Source: DATFKA01 sp042095835 (GTDB taxonomy: Bacteria > Bacteroidota > Bacteroidia > Chitinophagales > Saprospiraceae). From it: 28,234 nucleotides of DNA. The notes beneath the pieces were generated by a model, which saw nothing but the letters and a program-made list of their open reading frames with translations, had not been told where the DNA came from and searched no databases. This document shows, in pieces, positions 7,412 to 15,700 of this stretch (position 1 is the stretch's first letter; every line of letters starts with the position of its first letter). Made by a program: the position numbers and the translations under genes. The stretch spans positions 1 through 28,234 of the forward strand of contig JBELML010000080.1 in the NCBI GenBank assembly GCA_042095835.1. The letters run 5' to 3'.

Positions 7412-7539
7412 ACTTTGCCACTTTTATAAAATTGGCAAAGTCTTTGCTATATACCTGTTAATGGAATTCCCGAGGTCGTATTCCTAGAAGATATTTTACC
7501 ACGTACAATCGATCGGCTGGTAAAATGATAGGGTACGAC
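7412..7539. repeat. Cluster of inverted repeats in the fadH/subtilase divergent region
   Basis: Two structures lie in the 320-base divergent gap. First, ACTTTGCCA (7412-7420) is repeated inverted as TGGCAAAGT (7433-7441) around a 12-base AT-rich loop. Second, a nested pair has GTCGTA (7475-7480) with TACGAC (7534-7539) outside and ATTTTACC (7493-7500) with GGTAAAAT (7519-7526) inside. All arms are perfect. The second would fold in the leader of the subtilase gene at 7605. No exact TAnnTTTG promoter and no gene is seen in the gap. Confidence 0.5.
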
Positions 7540-7604
7540 ACGGTCTAGTTGTAAGAGCAAATAGTAGAACTGAAAAATTTATTCATTATTATAATTCAAC
7601 TACT

Positions 7605-9221
7605 ATGCTCAGAAAACTACGAATAGTAAGTTTTTTAATGCTTGCCTTTGTGACATTGGCCAGCAGTCAGGCAGCGCGCGTGCCTGGCCATGTATTGATT
7701 CAATTAAAACCACAAGCTAAACCAGCAGAATTCATTGTGAGTTTTGCTACACAAACAAGAGCTGGTGGAGGGGTTTGGATAGAGAAGGCGCTTAGTCAAC
7801 GCCAGAATATCCATTTATTGAAATATGACACAACATCTGTAGAAGATCAGTTGCTCCTTCAGGAGTTGGCAGGCAATGCCAATGTGCAGGATATCTCCTA
7901 CGATTTCATCGTGGAGCCCAGGTCCAATCCTAATGATCCCGGTTTTCAGGATCAATGGGGCGTTTCAACTATTGAAGCGGACAAGGCATGGGACATCACT
8001 ACCGGCGGCACTACTGCCAATGGAGATAAAATCGTAGTCGCCATTTTAGATAGTGGCTTTGATATTTATCACGAGGATATTGCCGACAACATTTGGAAAA
8101 ACCGAGCTGAAATTCCCGGTGATGGTATCGATAATGACCAGAACGGTTATGTCGACGACTATTATGGTTGGAACTTTATCAGCGACTCTCCTGAGCATAT
8201 CAGCGATGCACACGGCCATTCGGTGGCAGGTATCATTGGTGCTAAGGGAAACAACGGTACAGGAGTGACAGGTATCAACTGGGATTTAGAACTTATGGTA
8301 TTGGAGGCTTTGACCGTCAGTGAGATCATTGCTGCCTACGAATATATCATCGATCAACGTGCATTGTATAATGAGACCAATGGCGAGCAAGGCGCATTCA
8401 TTGTGGCCACCAACGCTTCTTTTGGATTGAATAAACTGCATTGCGATCTACAACCTCTTTGGGGAGATATGTATGATAAAATGGGCGAGCAGGGCATTCT
8501 TTCGGCGGCCGCAACGGCCAACAATCCCTGGGATGTAGATCAGGAAGGCGATATGCCAACGACTTGTGCAAGTGAATACCTGATGACTGTATTAAATACG
8601 AATGATTTGGATGAGAGATATATTGGCTCAGCCTATGGTCCAGAGTCTATCGACATGGGTGCCCCCGGCCAAAACTCTTTTACCACCAAACCATTCGACC
8701 AATATGGCATTTTTCATGGCAACTCTGCCGCTGCCCCCCATTTGGCGGGAGCGATTGCCTTGATGTATAGTATTCCTTGTGGTTCGCTGGCACAGGCAGC
8801 CCTCAAACAACCCGCTGCTACTGCACGCAACATTAGAGATGCTTTAATGGGCGGAGTAGACAAAATCGAAACGCTCAGTGCCCAAACGGTAACGGGCGGT
8901 CGATTAAATGTACTCAATGCAGTAGAGGCTATGATGGACCAGTGTGAACCTGCCCCCGCAGCCGACCCTTCGGTAATGAACATCACCCCTAATCCGGCTC
9001 ACGACCAAATTCGTATTGGTTTTGAAATGGTGGAGGCGCAAAGTGGTGCCCTGCGTATCGTCAACGGATACGGGCAGGAGGTTTTCTCTAAAGCTATCGA
9101 AGCTGCTAGTTTCGATCTCAATTATGAGGAAATCAATACCCAAGGCTGGAAACCAGGTATCTACATTGCTTTTATTGAGCAAAATGGTGTCAAAACTTCA
9201 CAAAAATTTGTGATCATGTAG
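7605..9221 (+). CDS. Secreted S8 (subtilisin-like) serine protease with T9SS sorting domain
   Basis: The 538 residues start with a Sec signal peptide (MLRKLRIVSFLMLAFVTLASSQA). A propeptide-like part follows (about 25-105), then an S8 catalytic domain (about 115-430). The triad is visible as D149 (AILDSGFD), H203 (DAHGHSVAG) and S374 (GNSAAAPHLAG). The usual AAGN oxyanion segment reads SAAATANNPWD, with N306 or N307 the probable oxyanion Asn, and the usual GTS reads GNS. The last 80 residues begin MNITPNPAHDQIRIGF and end GIYIAFIEQNGVKTSQKFVIM, a type A T9SS sorting domain, so the enzyme should be exported through type IX secretion and released or surface-anchored. A strong terminator follows 14 bases after the stop. 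Nothing marks its substrate. Confidence 0.93.
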   Translation: MLRKLRIVSFLMLAFVTLASSQAARVPGHVLIQLKPQAKPAEFIVSFATQTRAGGGVWIEKALSQRQNIHLLKYDTTSVEDQLLLQELAGNANVQDISYDFIVEPRSNPNDPGFQDQWGVSTIEADKAWDITTGGTTANGDKIVVAILDSGFDIYHEDIADNIWKNRAEIPGDGIDNDQNGYVDDYYGWNFISDSPEHISDAHGHSVAGIIGAKGNNGTGVTGINWDLELMVLEALTVSEIIAAYEYIIDQRALYNETNGEQGAFIVATNASFGLNKLHCDLQPLWGDMYDKMGEQGILSAAATANNPWDVDQEGDMPTTCASEYLMTVLNTNDLDERYIGSAYGPESIDMGAPGQNSFTTKPFDQYGIFHGNSAAAPHLAGAIALMYSIPCGSLAQAALKQPAATARNIRDALMGGVDKIETLSAQTVTGGRLNVLNAVEAMMDQCEPAPAADPSVMNITPNPAHDQIRIGFEMVEAQSGALRIVNGYGQEVFSKAIEAASFDLNYEEINTQGWKPGIYIAFIEQNGVKTSQKFVIM

Positions 9222-9234
9222 CTTGTGTATCGAC

Positions 9235-9274
9235 AATCGGCTTATTTCTTTTGAGAGATAAGCCGATTTTTTTT
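9235..9274 (+). terminator. Rho-independent terminator of the subtilase gene
   Basis: AATCGGCTTAT (9235-9245) pairs perfectly with ATAAGCCGATT (9258-9268), the stem extending inward by TC/GA, and a run of eight T closes it. It lies just after the stop codon at 9221. Bases 9275-9461 hold no supported gene. Confidence 0.9.
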
Positions 9275-9461
9275 GTTTCTGTATAAAATGCCTGACCATA
9301 TACCTGTGAATAATCCTTGCCGATCCATATTCATGGTAAAGTATGGAACGATTTATTGGTCATACCTATTCATACATATGAATGATTGCTTGTACACTTC
9401 CTGTAGGAGATCTATCGACAAGAATGCGGAAGCATTTTTTTCTAAAATTTTGCACCGGGTC

Positions 9462-9492
9462 TTTCGGGGAAAAGAAAAAAAGTTTATCTTTG
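9462..9492 (+). promoter_or_regulatory. Promoter of the tRNA-Arg gene
   Basis: TATCTTTG (9485-9492), followed by CATCCGC, is an exact Bacteroidota -7 box. A TTTC at 9462-9465 with a 19-base spacer is a near match to the TTTG -33 box. The tRNA begins 23 bases after the -7 box. Confidence 0.65.
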
Positions 9493-9514
9493 CATCCGCA
9501 TTAGCGAATAGGCC

Positions 9515-9588
9515 GGCTCTGTAGCTCAACTGGATAGAGCACTTGACTACGGATCAAGAGGTTTAAGGTTCGAATCCTTACAGAGTCA
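9515..9588 (+). tRNA. tRNA-Arg (anticodon ACG)
   Basis: The 74 bases fold into a full cloverleaf. The acceptor stem is GGCTCTG/CAGAGTC with one G-U pair at 2-71, and the discriminator is A. The D arm is GCTC-AACTGGATA-GAGC. The anticodon stem is CTTGA/TCAAG with loop CTACGGA, giving anticodon ACG (9549-9551), which after A34-to-inosine editing reads CGU, CGC and CGA. The T arm is TAAGG-TTCGAAT-CCTTA. The CCA end is not encoded and must be added afterwards, as is common in this phylum. Confidence 0.97.
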
Positions 9589-9594
9589 CTACTT

Positions 9595-9639
9595 AAAAAG
9601 TTCAAGGTCATTGTCTCGAATACATACCTTGGACTTTTT
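9595..9639. terminator. Terminator after tRNA-Arg
   Basis: AAAAAGTTCAAGGT (9595-9608) pairs with ACCTTGGACTTTTT (9626-9639) over 14 positions, with a single G-U in the plus-strand RNA. The arms are A-rich on one side and T-rich on the other, so it could stop transcription in either direction. Confidence 0.8.
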
Positions 9640-9727
9640 AAATTCACTCCCTTTAGGGAAGATTATTTAATAGAGCTATTTTTCGTGCTTGTTGAGGACA
9701 AGGCGGAGAAGATTAAAAGCGAGATAT

Positions 9728-9988
9728 ATGTCTAAGGTATGTCAACTAACGGGAAAACGCCCTATTGCAGGAAACAACGTTTCTCACTCGAATCGTAAAA
9801 CCAAGCGTCGCTTTTTGCCCAACTTGCAAAAGAAGCGCTACTATGTGCCAGAAACAGATCAGTGGATCACTCTACGGATATCAACTTCTGCTATGCGCAC
9901 CATTAATAAGTTAGGGATTTACGATTATTTGAAAAAATTAGAAAGGAAAGGTGTTGACCACGGTGTTGAGCTTGGTCCTAAAAAGTAA
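9728..9988 (+). CDS. rpmB: Large-subunit ribosomal protein bL28
   Basis: The 86 residues start MSKVCQLTGKRPIAGNNVSHS, the universal start of bL28, and continue KTKRRFLPNLQKKRYYVPE, a strongly basic rRNA-binding region. The ATG at 9728 is chosen because the family begins exactly at this MSKVCQ, although the frame is open 13 codons further upstream. It heads the conserved cluster rpmB-rpmG-DUF4295-ftsY. The promoter is not certain: TATTTTTC at 9677-9684 misses the consensus by one base. Confidence 0.97.
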   Translation: MSKVCQLTGKRPIAGNNVSHSNRKTKRRFLPNLQKKRYYVPETDQWITLRISTSAMRTINKLGIYDYLKKLERKGVDHGVELGPKK

Positions 9989-10006
9989 TTTTTGCAGAGA
10001 ACAAAA

Positions 10007-10037
10007 GGGCCGCTAGCATGACAAGGCGGTAGAGCCC
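10007..10037 (+). promoter_or_regulatory. Stem-loop between rpmB and rpmG
   Basis: GGGCCGC (10007-10013) folds back on GCGG (10026-10029) and CCC (10035-10037), giving seven pairs, a five-base bulge and a 12-base loop. A second small stem, AAAAGA/TCTTTT, follows at about 10038-10060. There is no T-tract, so this is more likely an RNA processing or regulatory structure in the rpmB-rpmG transcript than a terminator. Confidence 0.35.
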
Positions 10038-10111
10038 AAAAGAGATTAATGATTTCTTTTGCGATTGAGCTGGCCCACCATGTTTATCTCCAAATCAAAA
10101 CAACAAGTCCA

Positions 10112-10300
10112 ATGGCTAAGAAAAGTAAAGGTAATAGAATGCAAATCATCCTAGAGTGTACAGAGCACAAGAAATCAGGTATGCCTGGTACATCTAGATA
10201 TGTTACGCAGAAAAATAGAAAAAATACGCCAGATCGTTTAGAGCTGAAAAAGTACAATCCGATCCTGAAGCGTTACACGATGCACAAAGAAATCAAGTAA
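10112..10300 (+). CDS. rpmG: Large-subunit ribosomal protein bL33
   Basis: The 62 residues begin MAKKSKGNRMQIILECTEHK and continue SRYVTQKNRKNTPDRLELKKYNP, the standard bL33 pattern. Only one cysteine is present, so it is the zinc-free form. The open frame extends 21 codons further upstream, but family alignments start at MAKK. It is second in the rpmB-rpmG-DUF4295 cluster, after a structured 123-base spacer. Confidence 0.97.
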   Translation: MAKKSKGNRMQIILECTEHKKSGMPGTSRYVTQKNRKNTPDRLELKKYNPILKRYTMHKEIK

Positions 10301-10366
10301 TTTATTTCTTGTCATTTCGCTTTTGTGTATCTTTAAGGAGATTTATTAATTTTTAAATATACAGCT

Positions 10367-10543
10367 ATGGCTAAGGTATCCAAAAACGCCCGTGTTGCGT
10401 CTCGTGCTGCGAATGCAGGTTCTGGTCGTGACTTTGTAAAAATTGTTGTAAGTATTAAAGATCCTAAAACAGGAAAATATTCTTACAAAACTCAAATGGT
10501 ACACAAAGACAAGAAAAACGAATTCTTGGCTAAGTATAAGTAA
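10367..10543 (+). CDS. DUF4295 small basic protein (Bacteroidota ribosome-associated, bL38-like)
   Basis: The 58-residue protein begins MAKVSKNARVASRAANAGSG and ends NEFLAKYK, and is rich in Lys and Arg. It matches DUF4295, a family restricted to Bacteroidota and always placed between rpmG and ftsY. From memory, structural work on the Flavobacterium johnsoniae ribosome assigned this kind of protein as a new large-subunit component named bL38. I cannot verify the citation here, but gene context and composition agree with a ribosomal role. It is followed after 19 bases by a strong terminator that separates it from ftsY. Confidence 0.9.
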   Translation: MAKVSKNARVASRAANAGSGRDFVKIVVSIKDPKTGKYSYKTQMVHKDKKNEFLAKYK

Positions 10544-10562
10544 TTTTAATTACCGTGCCATC

Positions 10563-10600
10563 AAAAAGGCTTCTTCAACTATTGAGGAAGCCTTTTTGTT
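10563..10600 (+). terminator. Terminator of the rpmB-rpmG-DUF4295 cluster
   Basis: AAAAAGGCTTCTTCA (10563-10577) pairs with TGAGGAAGCCTTTTT (10583-10597) across a five-base loop, with one wobble. The T-tract is inside the closing arm. Because ftsY starts only 46 bases later, some read-through may supply ftsY transcript. Confidence 0.85.
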
Positions 10601-10642
10601 TATGAAGTTGTTCTCTTTGAAGTTGTTTTAAAAATTTAGAAA

Positions 10643-11599
10643 ATGAGTGTATTTGGGAATTTATTCTCCGGAAAAAACAATGACGACCTCAACAAAGGTC
10701 TCGAAAAAACCAAAACCAGCTTCCTCGGTAAATTAGGTAAAATCGTTGCTGGCAAAACCAAAGTTGATGATGAGGTATTAGACAACCTAGAGGAGCTACT
10801 CATCTCCTCTGATGTGAGTCTGGATACCACCATTAAAATCATTGAGAGAATTGAGGCCCGAGTGGCTCGTGATAAATACCTGAACACCGCAGAACTTAAT
10901 GAGATTCTGCGCGATGAAATCGTACAACTTCTGACCGACAACAACACCCAAGATATCGAGGGTTTCGCCATACCAGAAGATAAGAAACCCTATATTGTTT
11001 TGGTAGTCGGTGTCAACGGCGTTGGAAAGACGACAACTATTGGTAAAATTGCCCATCAGTTTAAGCTCCAAGGCAAAAAAGTCGTGCTCGGTGCTGGCGA
11101 TACTTTCCGTGCCGCCGCTGTTGACCAACTCAAAATTTGGTCTGAGCGCGTAGGCTGTGATTTTTATAGCAAAGGCATGAATACCGATCCGGCAGCAGTA
11201 GCTTATGAGACGGTCGATTATGCCATCAAAAATGACTGTGATGTAGCCATCATAGATACTGCCGGCCGCCTTCACACCAAGATCAACCTGATGAAGGAAT
11301 TGACCAAAATCAAACGCTCCGTAAGCAAAAGACTGGACACTGCTCCTCACGAAGTACTGCTGGTACTCGATGCTACCACCGGGCAAAATGCCATCGAGCA
11401 AGCTACCCACTTCACTAATGCGACCGATGTTTCTGCTCTGGCACTAACCAAACTAGATGGCACCGCAAAAGGTGGCGTCGCTATAGCTATCTCTGATCAA
11501 TTCAAAGTACCCATCAAATATATTGGTGTGGGTGAAGGTATTGACCAACTACAAGCTTTCAATCGTAGAGTGTTTGTAGACGCTTTGTTTGATAAGTAA
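10643..11599 (+). CDS. ftsY: Signal recognition particle receptor FtsY
   Basis: FtsY is the SRP receptor GTPase that docks ribosome-nascent chain complexes carrying SRP (Ffh) at the membrane for SecYEG insertion. The 318 residues hold the N domain (about 20-105) and the G domain. Visible motifs are the P-loop GVNGVGKT (123-130), DTFRAAAVDQL (153-163), DTAGR (205-209), TGQNA (246-250) and TKLDG (269-273). The long acidic A domain of E. coli FtsY is absent. A short N-terminal segment with Phe and basic residues may bind the membrane, as in other short FtsY proteins. Gene order after the ribosomal proteins is conserved in the phylum. Confidence 0.98.
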   Translation: MSVFGNLFSGKNNDDLNKGLEKTKTSFLGKLGKIVAGKTKVDDEVLDNLEELLISSDVSLDTTIKIIERIEARVARDKYLNTAELNEILRDEIVQLLTDNNTQDIEGFAIPEDKKPYIVLVVGVNGVGKTTTIGKIAHQFKLQGKKVVLGAGDTFRAAAVDQLKIWSERVGCDFYSKGMNTDPAAVAYETVDYAIKNDCDVAIIDTAGRLHTKINLMKELTKIKRSVSKRLDTAPHEVLLVLDATTGQNAIEQATHFTNATDVSALALTKLDGTAKGGVAIAISDQFKVPIKYIGVGEGIDQLQAFNRRVFVDALFDK

Positions 11600-11699
11600 C
11601 GATCAAAAAGTTGAGGTAGTAGCTTTTCTTTAGGGCAAACGCATTAAAATAAAAACTTAAAAAGAAATGCTTATTTCTCAAAATTAAGTGTGACAAAGG

Positions 11700-11804
11700 T
11701 GATAAGCGAAGTGCGGGAGGCCGCCTAGGCATTGTCTGAGCGGAGCGAGTTTGGCTAGGCAAGATTTTTTTGCTTCGTTTTTGTATCGAATGACAAAAAT
11801 GAAG
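11700..11804 (+). repeat. Intergenic element with GCCTAGGC block and 12-bp hairpin
   Basis: This lies in the 357-base gap between ftsY and the RlpA-like gene, which otherwise shows no gene. It contains the palindrome GCCTAGGC, then GTCTGAGCGGAGCGAG, then GCTAGGC. It ends with a stem of CTTCGTTTTTGT (11773-11784) and ACAAAAATGAAG (11793-11804), 12 pairs with one G-U and an eight-base loop. It resembles intergenic blocks I recall from other Bacteroidota genomes and may also serve as the ftsY terminator. Confidence 0.45.
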
Positions 11805-11956
11805 ATGCTAGAGCGGTTTTGAATTGGAGTTTTAGTAGGAATTATAAAAAATTGCAGGGTAATTTTTTGATGCCTTTGCCCTAGCTTTTCTACGATTGCG
11901 TAATTTACTTTCTGTAAATTCGTTATAATTGTATTACTCACTTCTAACCAATCGAG

Positions 11957-12712
11957 ATGAACCGCATATCTTTACTTTCGATTTTATTCTTTTTCTCGAT
12001 CGTATCTACTGCCAAAGCACAATATGCCGAAGTTGGCTATGCCACTTACTATGCCGACTATTTAATTGGCAACCCAACAGCACACGGAGAAGTATACCGA
12101 GCAGATCAATTCACCTGCGCCCATAAGAAACATCCCTCCGGCACACTCCTAAAAGTAAGTCGGGTCGACGATGGACGTTCGGTAACTGTACGAGTAAATG
12201 ATAAAGGACCATTCAAAGATGGCTACGTTGTCGATTTGAGTAAAGTAGCTGGCAAATATATTGGACTAGACCTAGATGGTAAAGCAAAAGTACGTGTAGA
12301 AGTCATTGGCTATTCAGAGCGCAACCCATTTCCTGCTGACTATCAAGCGGAGCAAAACTTTACTGCTCGAGGATTTAACCAGCCACAATCTGAGATTCAA
12401 GAACCAGCTAGCTACAATCAAATCAATACAGCTATTAATAGCGACAGCCCTGTCCAGCGCTTGCAAGAGGGATTAGGTGGTTTCGGCATTCAGATTGCTT
12501 CTTATAGCTTAGAAGAAAATGCAACTCGTCAAGTAAAAGCCCTCCAAGCTAAAGGCATTAAGAATCTATATCTCAAAGAAGTAGAAACCAACTATACAGG
12601 TGTCATGTATAAACTCATCGTTGCCCGCTTTGCCACCAGAGAGGCTGCTGCCAAAGAACTACAATTCCTCAGGCAACAAAGCTTGAATGGCTTTGTCACC
12701 CGATTAAATTAA
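11957..12712 (+). CDS. rlpA: RlpA-like septal-ring protein (DPBB + SPOR)
   Basis: The 251 residues start with a Sec signal peptide ending near A21. The double-psi beta-barrel domain covers about 25-118: GYATYYADYL, then AHKKHPSGTLLKVSRV and VRVNDKGPF. H56 and D82 match the catalytic His and Asp of Pseudomonas RlpA, a lytic transglycosylase acting on peptide-stripped glycan strands. A Gln/Asn-rich linker follows, then a SPOR domain (about 172-251, GFGIQIASY...YKLIVARF...GFVTRLN) that binds denuded peptidoglycan at the septum. There is no lipobox, so this is a soluble periplasmic form. Its stop codon overlaps that of the convergent subtilase gene by two bases. Confidence 0.92.
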   Translation: MNRISLLSILFFFSIVSTAKAQYAEVGYATYYADYLIGNPTAHGEVYRADQFTCAHKKHPSGTLLKVSRVDDGRSVTVRVNDKGPFKDGYVVDLSKVAGKYIGLDLDGKAKVRVEVIGYSERNPFPADYQAEQNFTARGFNQPQSEIQEPASYNQINTAINSDSPVQRLQEGLGGFGIQIASYSLEENATRQVKALQAKGIKNLYLKEVETNYTGVMYKLIVARFATREAAAKELQFLRQQSLNGFVTRLN

Positions 12713-15700
12713 TACTTTATAAAGCGCTTTCCTAGACTGGTATTTCCTACGCGTACATTCATTAAGTAAGTACCCGTAGGCAGGGGAGCAATGTCTACTG
12801 GAATAATTCCAGACTGTATTTGACCAATATCTTGTTGATATACCACCTTTCCAAACAGGTCAACTACTTGCAAATGGACTTGACTCTGCTGCTCTAAATC
12901 CATCTGTAAGTGGATCAAATCTTGCGCTGGATTTGGAAACAATTGTAATTGATTCGCTAGCGCCAATTGCTCTGCTGTACTCGTCACCGCAGCTTGTACT
13001 TCTATAGTCTTAACAGCCATATTGCTACAACCTTCTGAATCTGTACCATAAAGGGTGACAACATAGGTTCCAGGTTCTGTATAAACATTTGTAGGATTGG
13101 CTTGAGCGGAGGTAAATCCATCTCCAAATGTCCATCGGTAGTTCACCAAATTCTCTGATAAATCCGTAAAAGTAACACTGGCCTGTCCCTGATCATCTAG
13201 CATAATCACCGGATTATCAATACTAAAGTCTACCGTTGGAGCCTCTCCCTCCTCGTTTACATCAATAGAGGCAAATACTCGACCACAGAAGTAATCATAC
13301 TCAATCTCCCAGTCGTAGAAATAAGCATAAAAGGTCGCTACTGTACCCGTAGAACGGTTGATGCGGGCAATATCTGTGATCTCGTAGGGAAAATTGATTT
13401 CATTGGTAGTGACTGCCAAGCCATTACCCAAAGTCATCAGTAATTCATAATTATTGCCAGGCAACACCTCAAAGTCTAAATCGACCCGCTGCTCACCAGT
13501 CGTTCCAAGACTCAAGACCTTTTGTTGTACACCTCCCTCTTCGCTAATCAATTGGAAAATTCTTGGCCCAGTCGCTTCAGCAAATACTTTAACAGATTTT
13601 AGGTTAAAACTAGAAAGGGCATCAAAAACAAGCCCGGCCTTCTGGCTGAGAAAAGTATTAGGCCCTACATCTGCTCTTTCTAAACCTACATTATTAAGTG
13701 TGGTGACAGATACATAAACCGTCGTATCTGCTTGGACATTTTCAAGCAGCACCATTGGTCCTTCCGCTACAATATTCCCACCAACTCGTGCATCATACCA
13801 GCGGACGGTCGTGCCCTCTTGACCAGCATCAGCAAAAATCATACTCTGGCCACCACGGCATATTTCATCTCCCTCTATACTTACCAATGGCAGTATTGGT
13901 TCCGCATTTACTTCTACATCAAATTTGAAAAAATTATCTAAAAATCGCAGATCTGCTTCTCCATTGACACGATCCAGCTGTAGCTGTACCGTATAGTTAC
14001 CGACAATAGCATTTACGCCTTCTAGTTCAAAAGTTTTGGTTTGTCCAGGCGCAATATTTCCCGTCCACGTGGCCCGTCCCAGATTGAGTCCATTATCAAC
14101 GTCTCTTAACTGGAAGCTTAATTCGCTCAGTTCTTCGGTACCATTATTGGCAATAGTCACTAATGGCTGAACCATTCTATTACAATCTATATTTCGCGAT
14201 TGTACATCCACTATGATGGCATCGTTTGCCGCTTGTATGGCTGGAGTAGGCGTATTACCTTGATCGATCAACCACTCATAGGCTGCATATACATCTATAA
14301 ATCCTGCACCATAAATATTGTCTTCTCCTTCGCTACCAAGATCTTCTGCCGTTTCGAGTAGAGCCTGATTAAGAACGCGGCCCGAAAGATTAGGGAATGC
14401 TTCTTTCAACAAAAGGATAGAACCAGCGACGTATGGAGAGGCAAAAGAGGTTCCAAAAATAGAGGCATACTGATTATTAGGAGCAGTTGTTCTGATTTCG
14501 GTGCCTGGCGCCACCAGCTCTGGCTTAAAGCGATCCGGCCCGTCGACACAAAGACTAGGCCCTCTTGAAGAGAAGGCTGCAATTTCTTTTCGGTCATCAA
14601 CGGCACCTATTACTAAGGGTACATAAGGATCAAAATTTAAAGACCCCTGAAAGGTCAAGGTAGTCTCCGAAGGTCCGGCATTACCAGCGGCATAGAGTAT
14701 GCTTACACCAACTGCATCCAGGCTTCTAAGTATATTCCGCAAACCTATACTTTGACAATCATTGCTCCCATTAATTTGCTGCCCATAGGAGTTATTAATT
14801 ACATCCGGAATATCATTGGTGGTATTCGAATTTCTATCTGGGTTGAGCGCAAATTGCAAATTTTGAATAGACGACAGGTTAGGTCCATCTAAAACACACA
14901 GGTTGCCATCATCATCTAGTAGCTCAATGGGTCCGTTGATATATTTGGCATTAAATGCGGCCCCGATCGTATCATTTCTCAATCGGTCTATCCCTATAAT
15001 CGGTCCCGCAACAAATGTCCCGTGATCAAGACATAACTGCAAAGGGATTTCAGCAGTATAGGTTTCATCAAAGGGTGCATTATGGTAAAAGAATTGTGTT
15101 TTTATGGCTCTATGATTATAATCAATATCTGCATCAATGACCATGACCTTTGTGCCATATCCTGTATAGCCCATAGCCCACATCTTATGCGCATTAATAG
15201 CCGTCAATCCACGTTCTCTACCATTTGGCACAACTGCGGCATCTTCCTCAATATATTCTACTTCTCCTGTTTCAAAGAGTTCGTTCGTGATCACAGGTTC
15301 AATCCTTTGAATATCCTCTCGCCAACTCATTTCTGCCAAGAAACTTGCCTTGGCTTCTACCTCTATCATATTGGTAATCCAATAAGGAATAATACTACCC
15401 GATTTCACCGCAGGATGGCGCTCCAAGTCTTGGAGAAGGCGGCCTTGAGTAGCGGCTGCTTTAGCTTCTAGTGCTTTTACCACTGTTCTTCCTCGTTCAT
15501 CTTTTGAAGAACGAAGCGCATCAAATTGGCGACGCATCCCTTCGATATCCACCTGATCGCGTAAGATGATGTAAGCACGAAGATATTGCGATGGTTGCTC
15601 ATGAATAGCGAGTTCCAATTGATCTTCCATGACATCAGCATTAAACGATAATGACTGTGCTTGACTCATTGGAATCATCATAAGGAAAAGGAGGGCAACT

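Noticed and set aside
9273..9524. Rightward frame of 83 codons between the subtilase terminator and tRNA-Arg
   Set aside because: It begins inside the terminator T-run and overlaps the tRNA promoter and the tRNA itself.
9689..9727. Longer N-terminus for L28
   Set aside because: The 13 extra codons do not match the family, which starts at MSKVCQ at 9728.
10049..10111. Longer N-terminus for L33
   Set aside because: The 21 extra codons are absent from the family, and MAKK at 10112 is the normal start.
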